Below are positions 21,215 through 32,204 of a DNA stretch of 64,000 nucleotides, piece after piece. Within the stretch, counting starts at the first letter, position 1. Every line of letters starts with the position of its first letter. A program made the translations under genes and the position numbers. The stretch comes from Moniliella sp. 'wahieum' (lineage: Eukaryota > Basidiomycota > Moniliellomycetes > Moniliellales > Moniliellaceae). Location of the stretch: positions 248,001 to 312,000 of the forward strand of contig RSEE01000012.1 of NCBI GenBank assembly GCA_003971905.1, written 5' to 3'. The notes under the pieces are model-generated. The model was not told where the DNA came from. It was given only the letters and a program-made list of their open reading frames with translations, and searched no databases.

Positions 21215-24005
21215 ACTGTCGGCTTCCACCTCGGGGGTAAGGGCGAGACAGCGGGTGTGGGTCGCCTTGGTTCCATATGGTGGTGATGGTGATGATGATG
21301 TTCGTGATTGTGGTGTGGTTGTGGGCATGAGAATGATACATCTTCAACCGATGGAACCGTCCGTTACATCCTTGACCTTCTCTTGCGGATTCCACGCATT
21401 TAGACCCGGACCCACCACGACGGTCGTAGTGCTTGCGCCACGAGTCGAGCTCAATCATGGGCGAGAAGGGTACGATGTGATGGAAGATTCGACAGCGGAA
21501 CTCAGCCCATATTGCCACCGTCTTCGTCTGACAAGAGCCACGGAGTTTGGACGTACTCCACTGGCAAGTTGCGCAAAACGGGGAGCCACGTCTGACGTAA
21601 TCCCGGGCCAGTCAAAGTCAAGAGCTTGTTTGATGGTGTTGAACTGACGAGAGGCACGTGGATCGTTCCCTACACCCGCGACATATTGCCTGAAAGATAA
21701 GAAAGTAAAGTTGGTTAGTTCCGAGCCAGTCCTTAGGCAAGAATTAGAGGCGAAAGGGGGGAGGGGGGGAGGAACGTACCAATTTCCATAGTTGGACGTG
21801 GCGTCATAGTCGATCAAGTGACTAGCGAAGAACTCGGCTCCCACGCGCAGTCGCAAGCCAAATCCTTGGACAAGAACGATGCCACATTTTGCCGTCCACG
21901 GTGGACATGAACCCGCTTTCGCGCAGTCGGTGACATTGGCATCGATAAAGGGATGCCGGTGCGTGCCTCGAGCACACGAGTGACCTGGTTGTTAGGTTCA
22001 TCAACAAGGGGGTCCCACATTTTCCACCACGACTGCTTCTTTTCTGCCTGGCGCGGATCGGTCACCGTCTCAAAGCCACCGAGAGAGTAAAGAAGGTCGC
22101 CAAACTTGGCAGCTGCAAGGAAAAAGTAGTCGCGCCACATGAGTTCGAATCGGACCCAGTAGGTGTTCTGGTCTTCGCCTAACCGTCCCTCCAGTTCGTC
22201 CAACACTTCCCAGATCTGACGAGCAGAAATGCACCGTACGCAAGGAAGGGCGACATTTTGGTACTGTACCGGACCCAACAGGTTATTCTGGTTTGCTTGT
22301 ACCGGGCCACGGGCGGGAGCCCTTCGCGCGCCGCGGGCCTGTCGCCATGCGGCCGCGAACAAAAGTACCCACTCGAGTCGCTCCAGAGCCGACGTCTCAC
22401 ACCACGGAAGGGGAAGGCGGAAGCAGTGTGACGCGAAGTGAGCATCGCATAGTCGTTCATGCTTCCGCACACTGAGGCTGGATGATAGCGTGGAGAAGAA
22501 ACTTCATCAAGTCATCCCATGAGATGGCCTCTTCGGTTTTCTTCCTTGGCCTGGCCGGTTGCTGCCGCATAAGTAGGAGGATGGGGAGATTGGTGGTCGC
22601 ATCCCACCGTTGAGGACACCGTTGATATCGGAACGAGGATCGATAGTAAGGGAGTAATTGCGAGTGTCCTGGATCCGGGGTGGAAACGGTTTGAAACGGG
22701 TGGGAGGTTGGGCCGTGGAGCGAACCATGCGCTTGCCTACGACTCGGCTCGTTTCCGGAAAGGTGTAAATCATCCGGGGTTCCTTGATGTCAAACGGCAA
22801 GTCGGCCGGGTGGATGAGAGTTTTGCCATACGCAAAATTGAGCGGGACCGTCGATGTGCACCGTCTTGGCCACCGCATTCTCAATCGCGATATCTTCCGA
22901 AGCAGCCTCCTTCTGCATCCATACTGCCTCAACTGAGTCTCCTGTGCTTGCAGCGAAGCGACCCAGCTCATCCACCATTTCCGTCTTGCCAAACGAATCA
23001 GCAGATCTGAACCACGCTTCAGCAGGTTTGCCGCAAGTCCGCCACAACACTCAACAATGAGCGAACCCGGAACGCCCGTCTTCCAGAACCCGTACTTGGC
23101 GTGCGGGCTTCCGGACCTGACGTTCGTAGTTGGGCAAGCCCGAAAGCTCAATGACCCTTTCGTCAAATACGAAGAGCGGGAGAATGTACTGCGACTGCGA
23201 AGCAGGTTCCACTCGTCGGAAAAGACACCACCACCATTCATACCTTGTACCGAATGGTTGGGCAAGCCAGGCCCAAGAAGGCTTGCCCAGGCCGATATTG
23301 GTACGGTACCCGCTCCGCTCCAGATCATCGCCCATCCAGGGGGTGGGGGTGGGGCACGGTCCCGATGGGCCGAGGTGAAAAGGGGATTGTCATGAATGCG
23401 CAGATCGTTGCGGAGCAACACGATCAAAATTGACCGTCCTTCTGCATCCGTCACAGAGACGGTCCCTGTGGACGCAGGGGTACGGGAGCTGCACCGTCCG
23501 TGGAACTGGCGGTGGTGCGATCGGTCGAGTCGTGTGTGCCGCTGCTGGGGCCTGTTCCGAGTGTGCTGGAGGGGAGGGAGATGGCGGAACCTGTCTCGCT
23601 TTCGCCTGGGCCATACTCGGAGGAGTTGGCTTCCGAACGTCCCGCTCGGCTCTTGGGGCTAACCAGCGAATCCGAGCCGGTACGGTTCGAGACGGCAGGA
23701 GACGGCTCGGTGGCGCGTTTGGCTGCGATCGAGGCAGCTACGTCAAGACGTTGGCAACCGAGTCGGACGCAGGGGACCTGCATCTGCGCGCCGCCGGAAT
23801 CGAAGTGGCGATCTGAGATTTCAGAGACGGAGCGGCGCGGACTCGAGTCCGAGGACGACTTGTCGGATTGGTTGCCACTGCTCCCCCGAGCCCGAGCCAG
23901 AAGCGGATGTTGGGGGGTCCGGCGAGAGCGGTAGCTGCTGTCGGTGGGTCCCGTGTTGTTCCCCACGCAGAGGACGTCGTGGCCATTGGTCCAGTTGGGC
24001 TCCAT
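21215..24005 (-). CDS. CRY-DASH: DASH-type cryptochrome (photolyase/cryptochrome family)
   Basis: A flavoprotein of the photolyase superfamily; DASH members repair single-stranded CPDs or act as blue-light receptors. The photolyase domain starts RSILIVLLRNDLRIHDNPLF (about 23430), then PLFVFDERVIELSGLPNY, LAANLLKRGSDLLIRL and DLPFDIKEPRMIYTFPE. The FAD-binding domain shows ISARQIWEVLDELEGRLGED, NTYWVRFELMWRDYFFLAAA, RVGAEFFASHLIDYDATSNY and GNW|QYVAGVGNDPRASRQFN across intron 21690-21779. RDYF and DYDxxSNYGNW are DASH hallmarks. The core ends LPVEYVQTPWLLSDEDGG, then YPSRPMIELDSWRKHYDRRG after a frame change. About 180 Ser-rich residues may precede the core in a neighbouring frame, with an ATG at 24005; if not, the protein begins near 23454. 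Many single-base errors. Confidence 0.82.
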
Positions 24006-25643
24006 GGTATGGTATGGCACGGTATGGTATGTGGTGGCGGGAACGTGGTTGGGAAAAGGGTAGAAGTTGTGCGAGGTGTTGATAAAAGAGTGTTGGTTGT
24101 ACAAACACCTCATCGACTCATCGGAGGTCTGAAGCGGGTGGCGAATATTTGCTTACGAGCGGGTGGGACAAGAGGCGGGCTGAGGGCGCTGCAAACTCGA
24201 TGCGATGTGCTGGCGAGGTCTGAGAGACGCGCGAAGAGAGCAAAAGTTGGAGTGGCGCAGTGCTTTGCCGGAACGGGAGGCAAATCAGACGCTGCGGGGG
24301 GGGGGGGGGGATGTCTGAGCCAGCCACTATGAAAGAGAGCAATGAGTTAATGAGACCTGAGGAGGGGGGGGGGTGACAGATGTGCTGGCTGTTTTGTCTG
24401 TGGCCGAGGGCTGGGATTGAGAGACGGAGAGTTGAGTGAGACGAAGGCAAAAGGGACATGCGCCCGACGGGATGCAATCAGGACAGGGACAGGAGGGACT
24501 ATGACGTCGGCCCAGGCTGGCGCGGTGGAGGAAACAAACGCACACCCATCTATGGGGTGACGCAGGTGATGGAGGAGCAGCACCGTCCACTGAGATCCCA
24601 GTGGAGATCGCCGTCCAGAGCGCAGGACCGATGACCGACGACGCGTGACTTGGCCTGGCCGTCGACAAAATGAAAATCCACGCCCCCGCCTCGATCGCCA
24701 CCACGATCTCAGGTAGCCCGGCAACCACCGCCCAGTTTCATGTTTCAAATCCGCTGCGTCGCCGCAGCGCACGGGCGGAACCCACGGCGGAACCGGCCAC
24801 CCCGCAGTATGGTATCCTGATGATGTCGATGATGTCATTGGTGGTGCATCGTCCCGAATTACCGTGATTTTTGCCTCCGCCCAAAACGAGAGGAGGCAGG
24901 CATCACCTCTCCCTACTCACTCCGTCGTCGACACGAAACTGGTCCAACCGAACGTGGGTTGCGGTGGTGGAGAGACGCTGCGTACGTTGCGAAAAGAAGG
25001 GGGGAGGCAGCGAGCAAGGTGAGGGAGAGGAATGGATTGGGCAGAGGAAGATGAAGAAGGAAGAGGAAGACAAGAGGAGGAGCAAGAGGAAGAGAGGGGA
25101 ACAGGCAGTTTGTTGGGGACAGGTCCCACAACGAGACAAATACATCTGTGGGCAAACGGAAGAATGGGACAATGGGAGTACGGGAGTACGTGAGAACGTG
25201 AAGACAGAGAGGCACCAGCAGCAAACCAAAGACCAAAAGGGGCAGAAACGCGTTGTGGAAAGAAGAGATGATAATAGGAAGGCGGATGGGGGGGAAGGTG
25301 ATGCGATGCGGGCAAGCAACGGGGCAAAAGAGAGTTGGTACGAGAAATGCGAAAGCCAGGAATGCAAAGCGACAACGCCAAGTGAGAGCACTGAGGGGGG
25401 GAAATGCAAACCCTTCGTAAGACAGCGAAAAGAAGGAAGCCAAGACGAGAGGCAAGAGGTTCGCAACCCCCCAGCTGAACGCAACGAGAGACGCCAAGGC
25501 CACGCGGGAAGATTAGGTGCCGCGCGAGCGGTTGCGAACGTGTTGGGTGGGGTCTTGTCGATGCTGGAAGCATGTGGGTAGGCGGGTACGGCGGAGGAAG
25601 CGTCTCGGCCGAGCGGGAGGGAAGAGGCGCATACGAGACATGT
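24006..25643. promoter_or_regulatory. Cryptochrome upstream region / CHS 3' flank with long purine tract
   Basis: About 1.6 kb without a recognised gene. GGTATGGCA-type repeats lie at 24004-24036 near the cryptochrome start and a run of G at 24296-24310. From about 24985 to 25480 the + strand is strongly purine-rich, which creates long but artefactual open frames on both strands (Lys/Glu/Arg-rich and Ser/Leu/Pro-rich). Confidence 0.45.
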
Positions 25644-28600
25644 TTATTGGTCGTGCTCATGTCGGGTCCTGCGAAGGGTAGGAAGCCAATGGAGGATACG
25701 GACTGAAGGAATGTTCTTTTTGCCATGGCTCGGCTGGCCTGGGAGGGGCGAAGGGCGTGGCTCCTCGTCATCGGACCACTGGTCGTTGTCCAAAATGGCA
25801 GCCATGTCCTGCGTACCAATCATTTCGGTGCTAGGTCCAAACGCAGGGTTGCCCAGCGGGGCAAGCAACGGCGGAGGAGGCTGCGTCTCGTCGTACCCAC
25901 CAATATCGGCACCCCAACGGTCGTCTTCGGCCTCGGAGCCATCGGAAGTAGAGCCTTGGCTAAGACGAGTGCCAGGACGCAGGAACCCATTGGCATCGGC
26001 CACACGCGGGGCGGGGGCCAACGTCCCAGGAGCACCATTGGTAAAACGCTTGACCAAACTGCGCTTCAAACTCGGCCCGACGCTTGGCTTCCCGCTTGAG
26101 CTTGCGAAGACGACTGCGCTCCCACTCTTCCCATCGGCGCTTGGGAATTTTGGCCACGCTGGCTGCTGCCGCTTCGTCCCCGTGACCAGCACCTTTGGCT
26201 TCCCCTTCGACCTTGCGCGTCTCGCCCCAGGAGAAATCATCAAAGTGCCAAAAGGAGTAGACGGGAAGGATAAAGTTCCAAACCGGCAACGCGATGAGGT
26301 AGACAAACATGTACAGAACGTACGTATCTTACGCGTGGCCAGTACGATGAGCACACCGGGCAACCCAGGACAACGGCCAAGAGCATCAAAGGAATGGCGT
26401 CACTAAAGTCCTTGGGCGGGTTGATGCAGGCACGAATAATAAGTGTGTAGGTCAAAGCGATAGCGACCGGAAGCGAAGCTGTACCAAACAGGTCCATAAA
26501 CACCGAAAATTGCATGCTGAGGCAAAAGGTGCCGCAGAGTCACGGACCAGAACAAGCTCCATGAGGTTGTGCACCGTCGAGTTGATCCATCGGCGGCGTT
26601 GGGAAAGAAGCATTTTGAATGTGTCTGGCACCTCAGTCTTGCAGCGTGCGCGCGGGCAAAGACCATCTTGCGTTGGGGAAAGTTGCGGAGCATCAGTGTC
26701 GTAAGGAATCGGTCCTCGCCCAGAGCAAAAGGTTTTTCTGATGAAGCGTATGAGCGATCCTTGGCTGTACTCACGAGTAATCTCAGGAGCCACAATACTG
26801 GGACCCAGTCGTCACCCATGTCTTTGCGAGCCTTGATACGGTAGATGGAAAAGCACCCGGGGAGACAGGTCACACCACCAAAGACCGATTCGAACGCTTT
26901 TTGGTTGTGGTGGGAGATGAATACTCAAACACTTGGATCATCGTCACCCAGGATTGGTTCTTGTTGGTGATCCGTGTCTCCCCACAGGCACCCATGATCA
27001 TAGGATCGTGGGACATGCAATCCGCCAAAATACGCATGGCGGAAGGGTAGACCTTTGTATCGGCATCGACCATAAGACAGAGCTCGAAAAAGTCGGGCGT
27101 GACCCCGAGCAGGGTGTGGACCTTGCGGAACAGATCAAAGTCAAGCGGTGACATGGGGTCATTAAACGTGCACCGCTGCAGGAAATTCATGAGAATCATC
27201 TGCGAATCGCGCTTGCCACGGTTGCCTGGTTTGGCGTCGTGGGCTTCTTCGGGTGTGCCGCATTTGACCACAACCACCATAGGAGTTCGATGACCGGGGC
27301 ACTTGGTATAGTGCCCAGCGTAGACCATGGCCATATTATGCGCTTTGGCACCGCCAGCCACGAAGGGAAGCTCATTGGTGTCGGGTCCCAAAGCGCGGGT
27401 CGCATCCAGCAGCCCCACACATGTGTCCGGCGTGCTGTGGGCCTCGCCGTGGCCTGTGACCATACCGTCGGCAACGACAAAGAGGAGCTTGCGGTTATCG
27501 GGGTAATCCGAGTTGGAGAGGAGGCGAGTGTGTTGTTGATACCTTCCTCTCCCTCTGAATAACAAGTGATAAGAGTGACGATGTAGGGTGAGTCCCCGAT
27601 ACCAGCAAGGGACATATCAGCCGCAGGGGGGAGACCACCGTGGGAAGCAGAGGCCCAAGGCGCCGTACCGGGGTTTTTGACGTTTGACATGGCACCATCG
27701 GGCATCTGGGTGAGGGGGATGGCGCGACCCTGATCGTAACGGGGCTTATCGGTCATTCGTCCGGCCATGAACCAAGCAAAGTAGAGTGCCATGAAGAAGC
27801 GAACGAAAATCAAGAGTAGAATGATCACCAAAGATGCGTAGAGGACAAGTTGAGTGAGGAAGCACCCAGGAGTGATCCTGTTAATCTTGCCAGCATTGTA
27901 CTTATCGCGCAAGCAATAGAAGGTGTTCCTCCATTTAGGCTGAGTGTACAGCATGACGGTCGCATCTTTTCCGCTTCCGGATGGATCAGTGACCATGGCA
28001 CGAATGATCGTGTCAATGGGGTCGTTCGGCACAGGGTCTGGGTAGGCAGACATGTATGGATCCATGTCCAACACAGTGCCATCAATAACCTGTGCACGGC
28101 CAGTAAAGTTAGCGTGGCGTGGAGAAAACAAGAGAGATACAAAGGAAAGACATACATGTAGTTGGTCGTGTTGGCGGAGGCGATGGACGGCCAAGTCCAA
28201 CCGACTTGGCGAGTCGAATTCTCGAATTTCTTGGAAGCTAGATTGTCTGCCGTCAGCGGGCCCGAGACACAGCCGGCTTTTTGTCCCGTCGATTTGATAT
28301 TGACGTTGCACGTGTCGAGTTTGGCGGCAGCATAGGGGAGGCCGGTGCAGGACGGGGCGTCGCGGCGGAAGAGGAAGCTAATGTCGGTACCGGGAGCGTT
28401 CTGTGACAAGTTGTAGAGATTGAAGCCGACCTGTGTGCTGTCCGGGACTTGGGCGTTGCTAATCTTGAACATCCAGCCATCGATGCCGAGCAGGCCACTG
28501 TACTCGCGGTCGTAGATGCTGTAGAACTTGTGGAGGTGTTTTGAGCCGAAGCGGGACAGAAGGCGGCAGTGAGGGCGATGGTGATGAAAATGACAAAGCC

Positions 28601-28959
28601 GCCCAAGAGAAGCGAGATGGAACAGAGCGCAACCTTCTCGCGCCACGCTTGGCGGGAGGGCTTGTCTTTGATTCCGCATGTGCCCAAGATGGCACCGGGA
28701 GCCCAAAAGGTGACTAGATGCGCGTAGATGGACCACCAGTTGATGCCGGTCTTGGCGGCAGGCTGGTCAGGCGGGTTGATCATGGGCGCCTGGGGGTGAC
28801 TGCGCTCCGGCGGGTGAGCGTCTTGGCACGGCGCATTGTCGTGGGCGCGCGGAGCGGCGGCGCAGCAACGGCGGCATCGATGGGGATGGACGTATCCGGC
28901 TGCGGCTGGCCGCGCATGCGGATGAACGTCTTGGACGACAGGTCTGTCCGACGAGCCAT
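25644..28959 (-). CDS. CHS3: Chitin synthase, class IV (Chs3-like)
   Basis: A plasma-membrane glycosyltransferase that polymerises UDP-GlcNAc into cell-wall chitin. The start at 28959 gives [21 protein letters not shown]-terminal membrane segments follow ([34 protein letters not shown]), then [12 protein letters not shown] and a cytochrome-b5-like region. Intron 28090-28155 precedes [13 protein letters not shown]. The catalytic part carries [46 protein letters not shown] and the hallmark [19 protein letters not shown], then membrane helices and [18 protein letters not shown]. The tail is acidic and Ser/Pro-rich, ending at 25644-25646. There is no myosin motor, which separates it from class V. 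Frame breaks near 28250, 27550, 26880 and 26040 look like sequencing errors. Confidence 0.9.
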
Positions 28960-30169
28960 GGTGGGCGAGGCAGACTGGAAACGAGAGTGGCCCAGGCGGG
29001 GCGGGGGGGACGGCGGAGCAGGGGCAGCTGGGCGCTGGAGAGAGAGGTGAGCGGAGAGGCGGAGGGCAGGAGATGGTGGATGGTGGATGGCCATGGCTCT
29101 GCTGGGCACTGGCCGCCCCACCGCACCACCAGCGCTGGGCGAAACGACCCGCGGAAGCCAGCGTCGGGGATTGAAATTGCAGGGATCGGCACCAGCGCTC
29201 CCAGGCGCCGCCCGGCGCCACGCCCGCATCCCATGCAATATGCACCCCTGCAGCAGCACAGGGCACGCGCCCAGTGCCCTTGGGCCAACCCCAGGCAAGT
29301 GCGGTCGCAGTGCGTGATGCGGATGCATGCTGGCCGTGGCGCACACGGGGGGAAGCACCCGGCCCCTGCGCCTCCACCGCCACCGTTTGCGTGTGACATG
29401 TGGCATGCGATGCATGATGCAGGGCACCACGCACCACCGTGCTGGCGCCCCCTCCACGTCGGCCAGACGGCTGGCGGCCATGCACGAGCGGGTGCTGCAA
29501 AGCGCCTGTCCCCTCGTGGCTTGGCGCCGCTCTGGGCCACGTCCTTGGCACCTCCCACCACGCCTGTCTGCCGCCCAGGAGGCCACGGCGCCTGTGCTCG
29601 CCATCCGAGTCGCACTGCTTCCAGCGATCGGCACAGCAATGCATCATGCCCATGCCTCATGTCCCCGGCCACCGGTGGATCTGGGCGGGTGGAGGGTGGC
29701 CACAAGCATCACGCTTCCGATGGCCCGCAGCACACTACGCCTGTGCCCTTCCCCCAGCGCATCATGCATCACTGCACCCTGCATCACATGTCACATGCAT
29801 GTCACAGCATTTACCACGCACAGCTGCAGCGATGCCACCGGCAAGTTGTTGTGCCCTGCTGTGCCCTGCTGTGCTGTGCCCCCCAGAGCGCACACTTCTC
29901 TCTGACATCAGCCCCTCGCACTCGTCCGAACAGCAGTGCCTAGTGCACCTCGATCAACGTCTCTGCCTTGGCAGCATTCATGCAACGTCCACGCTTCAAG
30001 TGATGTCGATGAAGCCCTCCTCAGGCCCTCAGACCTCCCTCTGGCCCCAGGCCTCATTAATCATTGGGGTTTGCACACGTACAGCCGGGGCTAGACATCC
30101 ATGTGCGCACAATGGCGTGGAGCCTCCCCGGTCACCCCTCAAAGAGCAAGAATGTGGAAACAAAAGAAA
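28960..30169. promoter_or_regulatory. CHS upstream region with TGCATGA and CATGTCA word clusters
   Basis: About 1.2 kb before the chitin synthase start, with long shadow frames but no domain. It carries iterations of GCATGATGCA (29402-29422) and of CATGTCACATG (29782-29807), which also occur in other intergenic regions of this window. Confidence 0.5.
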
Positions 30170-30270
30170 TGTCGTGTCCCGGGATCGAACCGGGGACCTT
30201 GAGGAATCCGTTTGGATTTTCCATTGAAGTGGACTTCAATCTCACGCTCTCCCATCTGAGCTAACCCGAC
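30170..30270 (-). tRNA. tRNA-Phe(GAA): tRNA-Phe (GAA), with an intron of about 28 nt
   Basis: Read on the minus strand the sequence folds as a tRNA. The acceptor 5' strand GTCGGGT pairs with ACACGAC (one mismatch). The D arm is GCTC-AGATGGGA-GAGC. The anticodon stem TGAGA is followed by loop TTGAAG with GAA at positions 34-36. After position 37 comes an intron beginning TCCACTTCAATGG, then CCTCA closes the stem. The variable loop is AGGTC and the T arm is CCCGG-TTCGATC-CCGGG with discriminator A. Intron position after base 37 and its length are typical of nuclear tRNA genes. Total length is 101 nt. Confidence 0.92.
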
Positions 30271-30936
30271 ATATTGGCCGAGTTGCCCAAACATTCATTT
30301 GTATGGCTTAAAGTCCGACCATTGTCATGTGGAGAGTTCCGAGGGGAACCCAGTGGTGTAAGAGTACAACCCCAGGGACAGCCAATCGAAGCCAAGGACG
30401 GTATGTCCGGCCTCAGAGAACCTGGTCAAACCGAGCAGGTGTAGAGGCGAGGGAGAGAGCCTCTGATTTGGGTAGCTATGCCTGCGTGCTAAGGCCGCAG
30501 CCCGGACCCTCCCAGGTATAGGAGCGTACGTAGGACGTTAGACCAGTTGAAGGGCCAAGGGGTAACTGGTAACGTGTGTTATATAGCTGGAGCGTTACCA
30601 ACACACTCAACGCGCTGTAGTAGGCGGAGTCAAATTCAGACAACGGAGTCCTAACGAAGAGCAAGCGCTACAGAGAGTAACCGCGGCTTGTGTAACTGAA
30701 GTGAGTCGGATATTCGCACGGGTGGTAGAAGGTGAAAAGGGTCTTATATCATAGAGGAAGGAAAAGGTTTGAACAGAGTGTTGAGCCATCGGGTGGCGCG
30801 TTGTAGGAGGGAGATTGCTTCGGATGCCGACAGGTATTCATTCAGGCTGCATGGAATGGCGCCTTATATACCAGAGGAGAAGGAGAAGCTATCACACGGT
30901 AAACCACGCGTGATGAGGGGAAAGAGACACAAAGGG

Positions 30937-30974
30937 GGCAAGGAAGATCTAGAACGGCAAGGAAGATCTAGAAC
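30937..30974. repeat. Perfect 19-bp tandem duplication
   Basis: The 19-base unit starting GGCAAGGAAGATC and ending TAGAAC occurs twice with no spacer (30937-30955 and 30956-30974). Confidence 0.85.
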
Positions 30975-31524
30975 AAGGATCATATCCACATCCTGTGGGA
31001 ATGTGTGTGTGATCCGTCACGCGTGCTTTGGCCAATGTCCCTTCAGTTCCTCCTCGGGCCTGGGAGTTCCGTTGTTTTCTCTCTCCTGTTTTTCCCTGTT
31101 CCGCAGCTTAGCCCCTGGTGGCGACTCGCTGCTTGAATGTTCCTCTGTAGGCGTTGCTGTGGTTGGCTTAGACCACCACCACCACCAGTGCGATTGCATC
31201 ACCCTCGAGGACCATCAGGCATCAGGACTCCAGGCCTCATCGACATCACAGAGACAGGGGTAGGGGTATACTGGTGTAACAGGTGGAACAGGATGGCCGA
31301 TAATCGAGATAATCGATAATCGATAAACGATAAGAACCACAGTTAGCAAGCCTTAGACAGAGCTGTTTATAAAGAACTTGTTAGAGGGTACTGCTAGGGT
31401 TCTCCTGCGCGGCCCTCAATGGATCGGTGACGCTCGCCTAGCCGAGCGGAAGCGTTCCGCTCGCAGGCCAGCGCACGCCCTGCTCGCTCCATCTCCCTTC
31501 TCTCTCTCCTTTCTCCTTCCCTTC

Positions 31525-31681
31525 AGACGTTGCTTGAAGACTTGTGGCTCACCACTTTGCCTTCACGCCTTGTCTGAAGGTATTACGCCTCTGCTTCCTT
31601 TCTTGACCTGTTGCTCCTCACAATGAGACGTTGCTTGAAGACTTGTGGCTCACCACTTTGCCTTCACGTCTTGTCTGAAGG
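31525..31681. repeat. 56-bp direct repeat with inverted ends, two copies 101 bp apart
   Basis: Two copies (31525-31580 and 31626-31681) differ at one base. The first is bounded by the inverted pair CCTTCAGAC (31520-31528) and GTCTGAAGG (31572-31580), giving a miniature inverted-repeat appearance. The second keeps the right end but not the full left end. Confidence 0.8.
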
Positions 31682-32204
31682 CTGCCTTGCAGCTGATCCA
31701 TAGGATCGCGAATGCTCCCAAGTCGCACTCTAGCAGAACTAAGAGCTGTTTATATAAAGAAAGATCCAGGCCTCAAGTGCCTCATGACAGGTATAAACAG
31801 AGTGTGGGAAAACTATCACAGACCGTGCTCTCACAATGGCGCTGACGCTGCGCAATCGGGCGCAGCAGGTACAGGGTTCTGCCTAGACTGGGCGCAATCG
31901 ACACAAAGCGCCTTCGTATTACACCGATGAGTCCATGCGACCATGGCGGCCGCGGATAATATCCACAGCATGGGTAAGGTGTCCGCTGGCTCTCTCACAC
32001 GAGTCTGAGGGGACTGGCACGTAGTGTTTGGATGAGATGTCTATACGACATGCGGTGCTCTGCGTCCGGAGATAACCGGAGCGCCCCGTGACAGTAAAAT
32101 GTTCCGGGCGCTACTGGTAACCGGTAACGGTAACGGTACCTCTTTTCACCAGTTTGAGCGGCAAGGGCCGAGAAGCAGTACCCCACCAACCGTTTCCCCG
32201 TACC

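Larger units (their letters stand above)
30271..32204. other. Gene-free A/T-richer region next to tRNA-Phe, with repeats
   Basis: About 1.9 kb without a supported gene. It contains a perfect 19-bp tandem duplication (30937-30974), a 56-bp imperfect direct repeat (31525-31580 and 31626-31681), ATCGATAA words (31298-31334) and GGTAACC words (32115-32140). Position beside a tRNA gene and loss of coding potential suggest old mobile-element insertions, but no element protein is recognisable. Confidence 0.5.

Noticed and set aside
24871-25581. 236-codon Lys/Glu/Arg-rich ORF (+), with long ORFs opposite it
   Set aside because: Explained by the purine-rich tract; no start context, domain or homologous look.
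29000-29653. Upstream in-frame extension of chitin synthase
   Set aside because: Sequence upstream of [10 protein letters not shown] is low-complexity and contains promoter-like word iterations; the ATG at 28959 gives a sensible N-terminus.
28987-29943. 318-codon ORF (+) opposite the chitin synthase leader
   Set aside because: His/Pro/Ala-rich low-complexity translation of a GC-rich leader; no domain.
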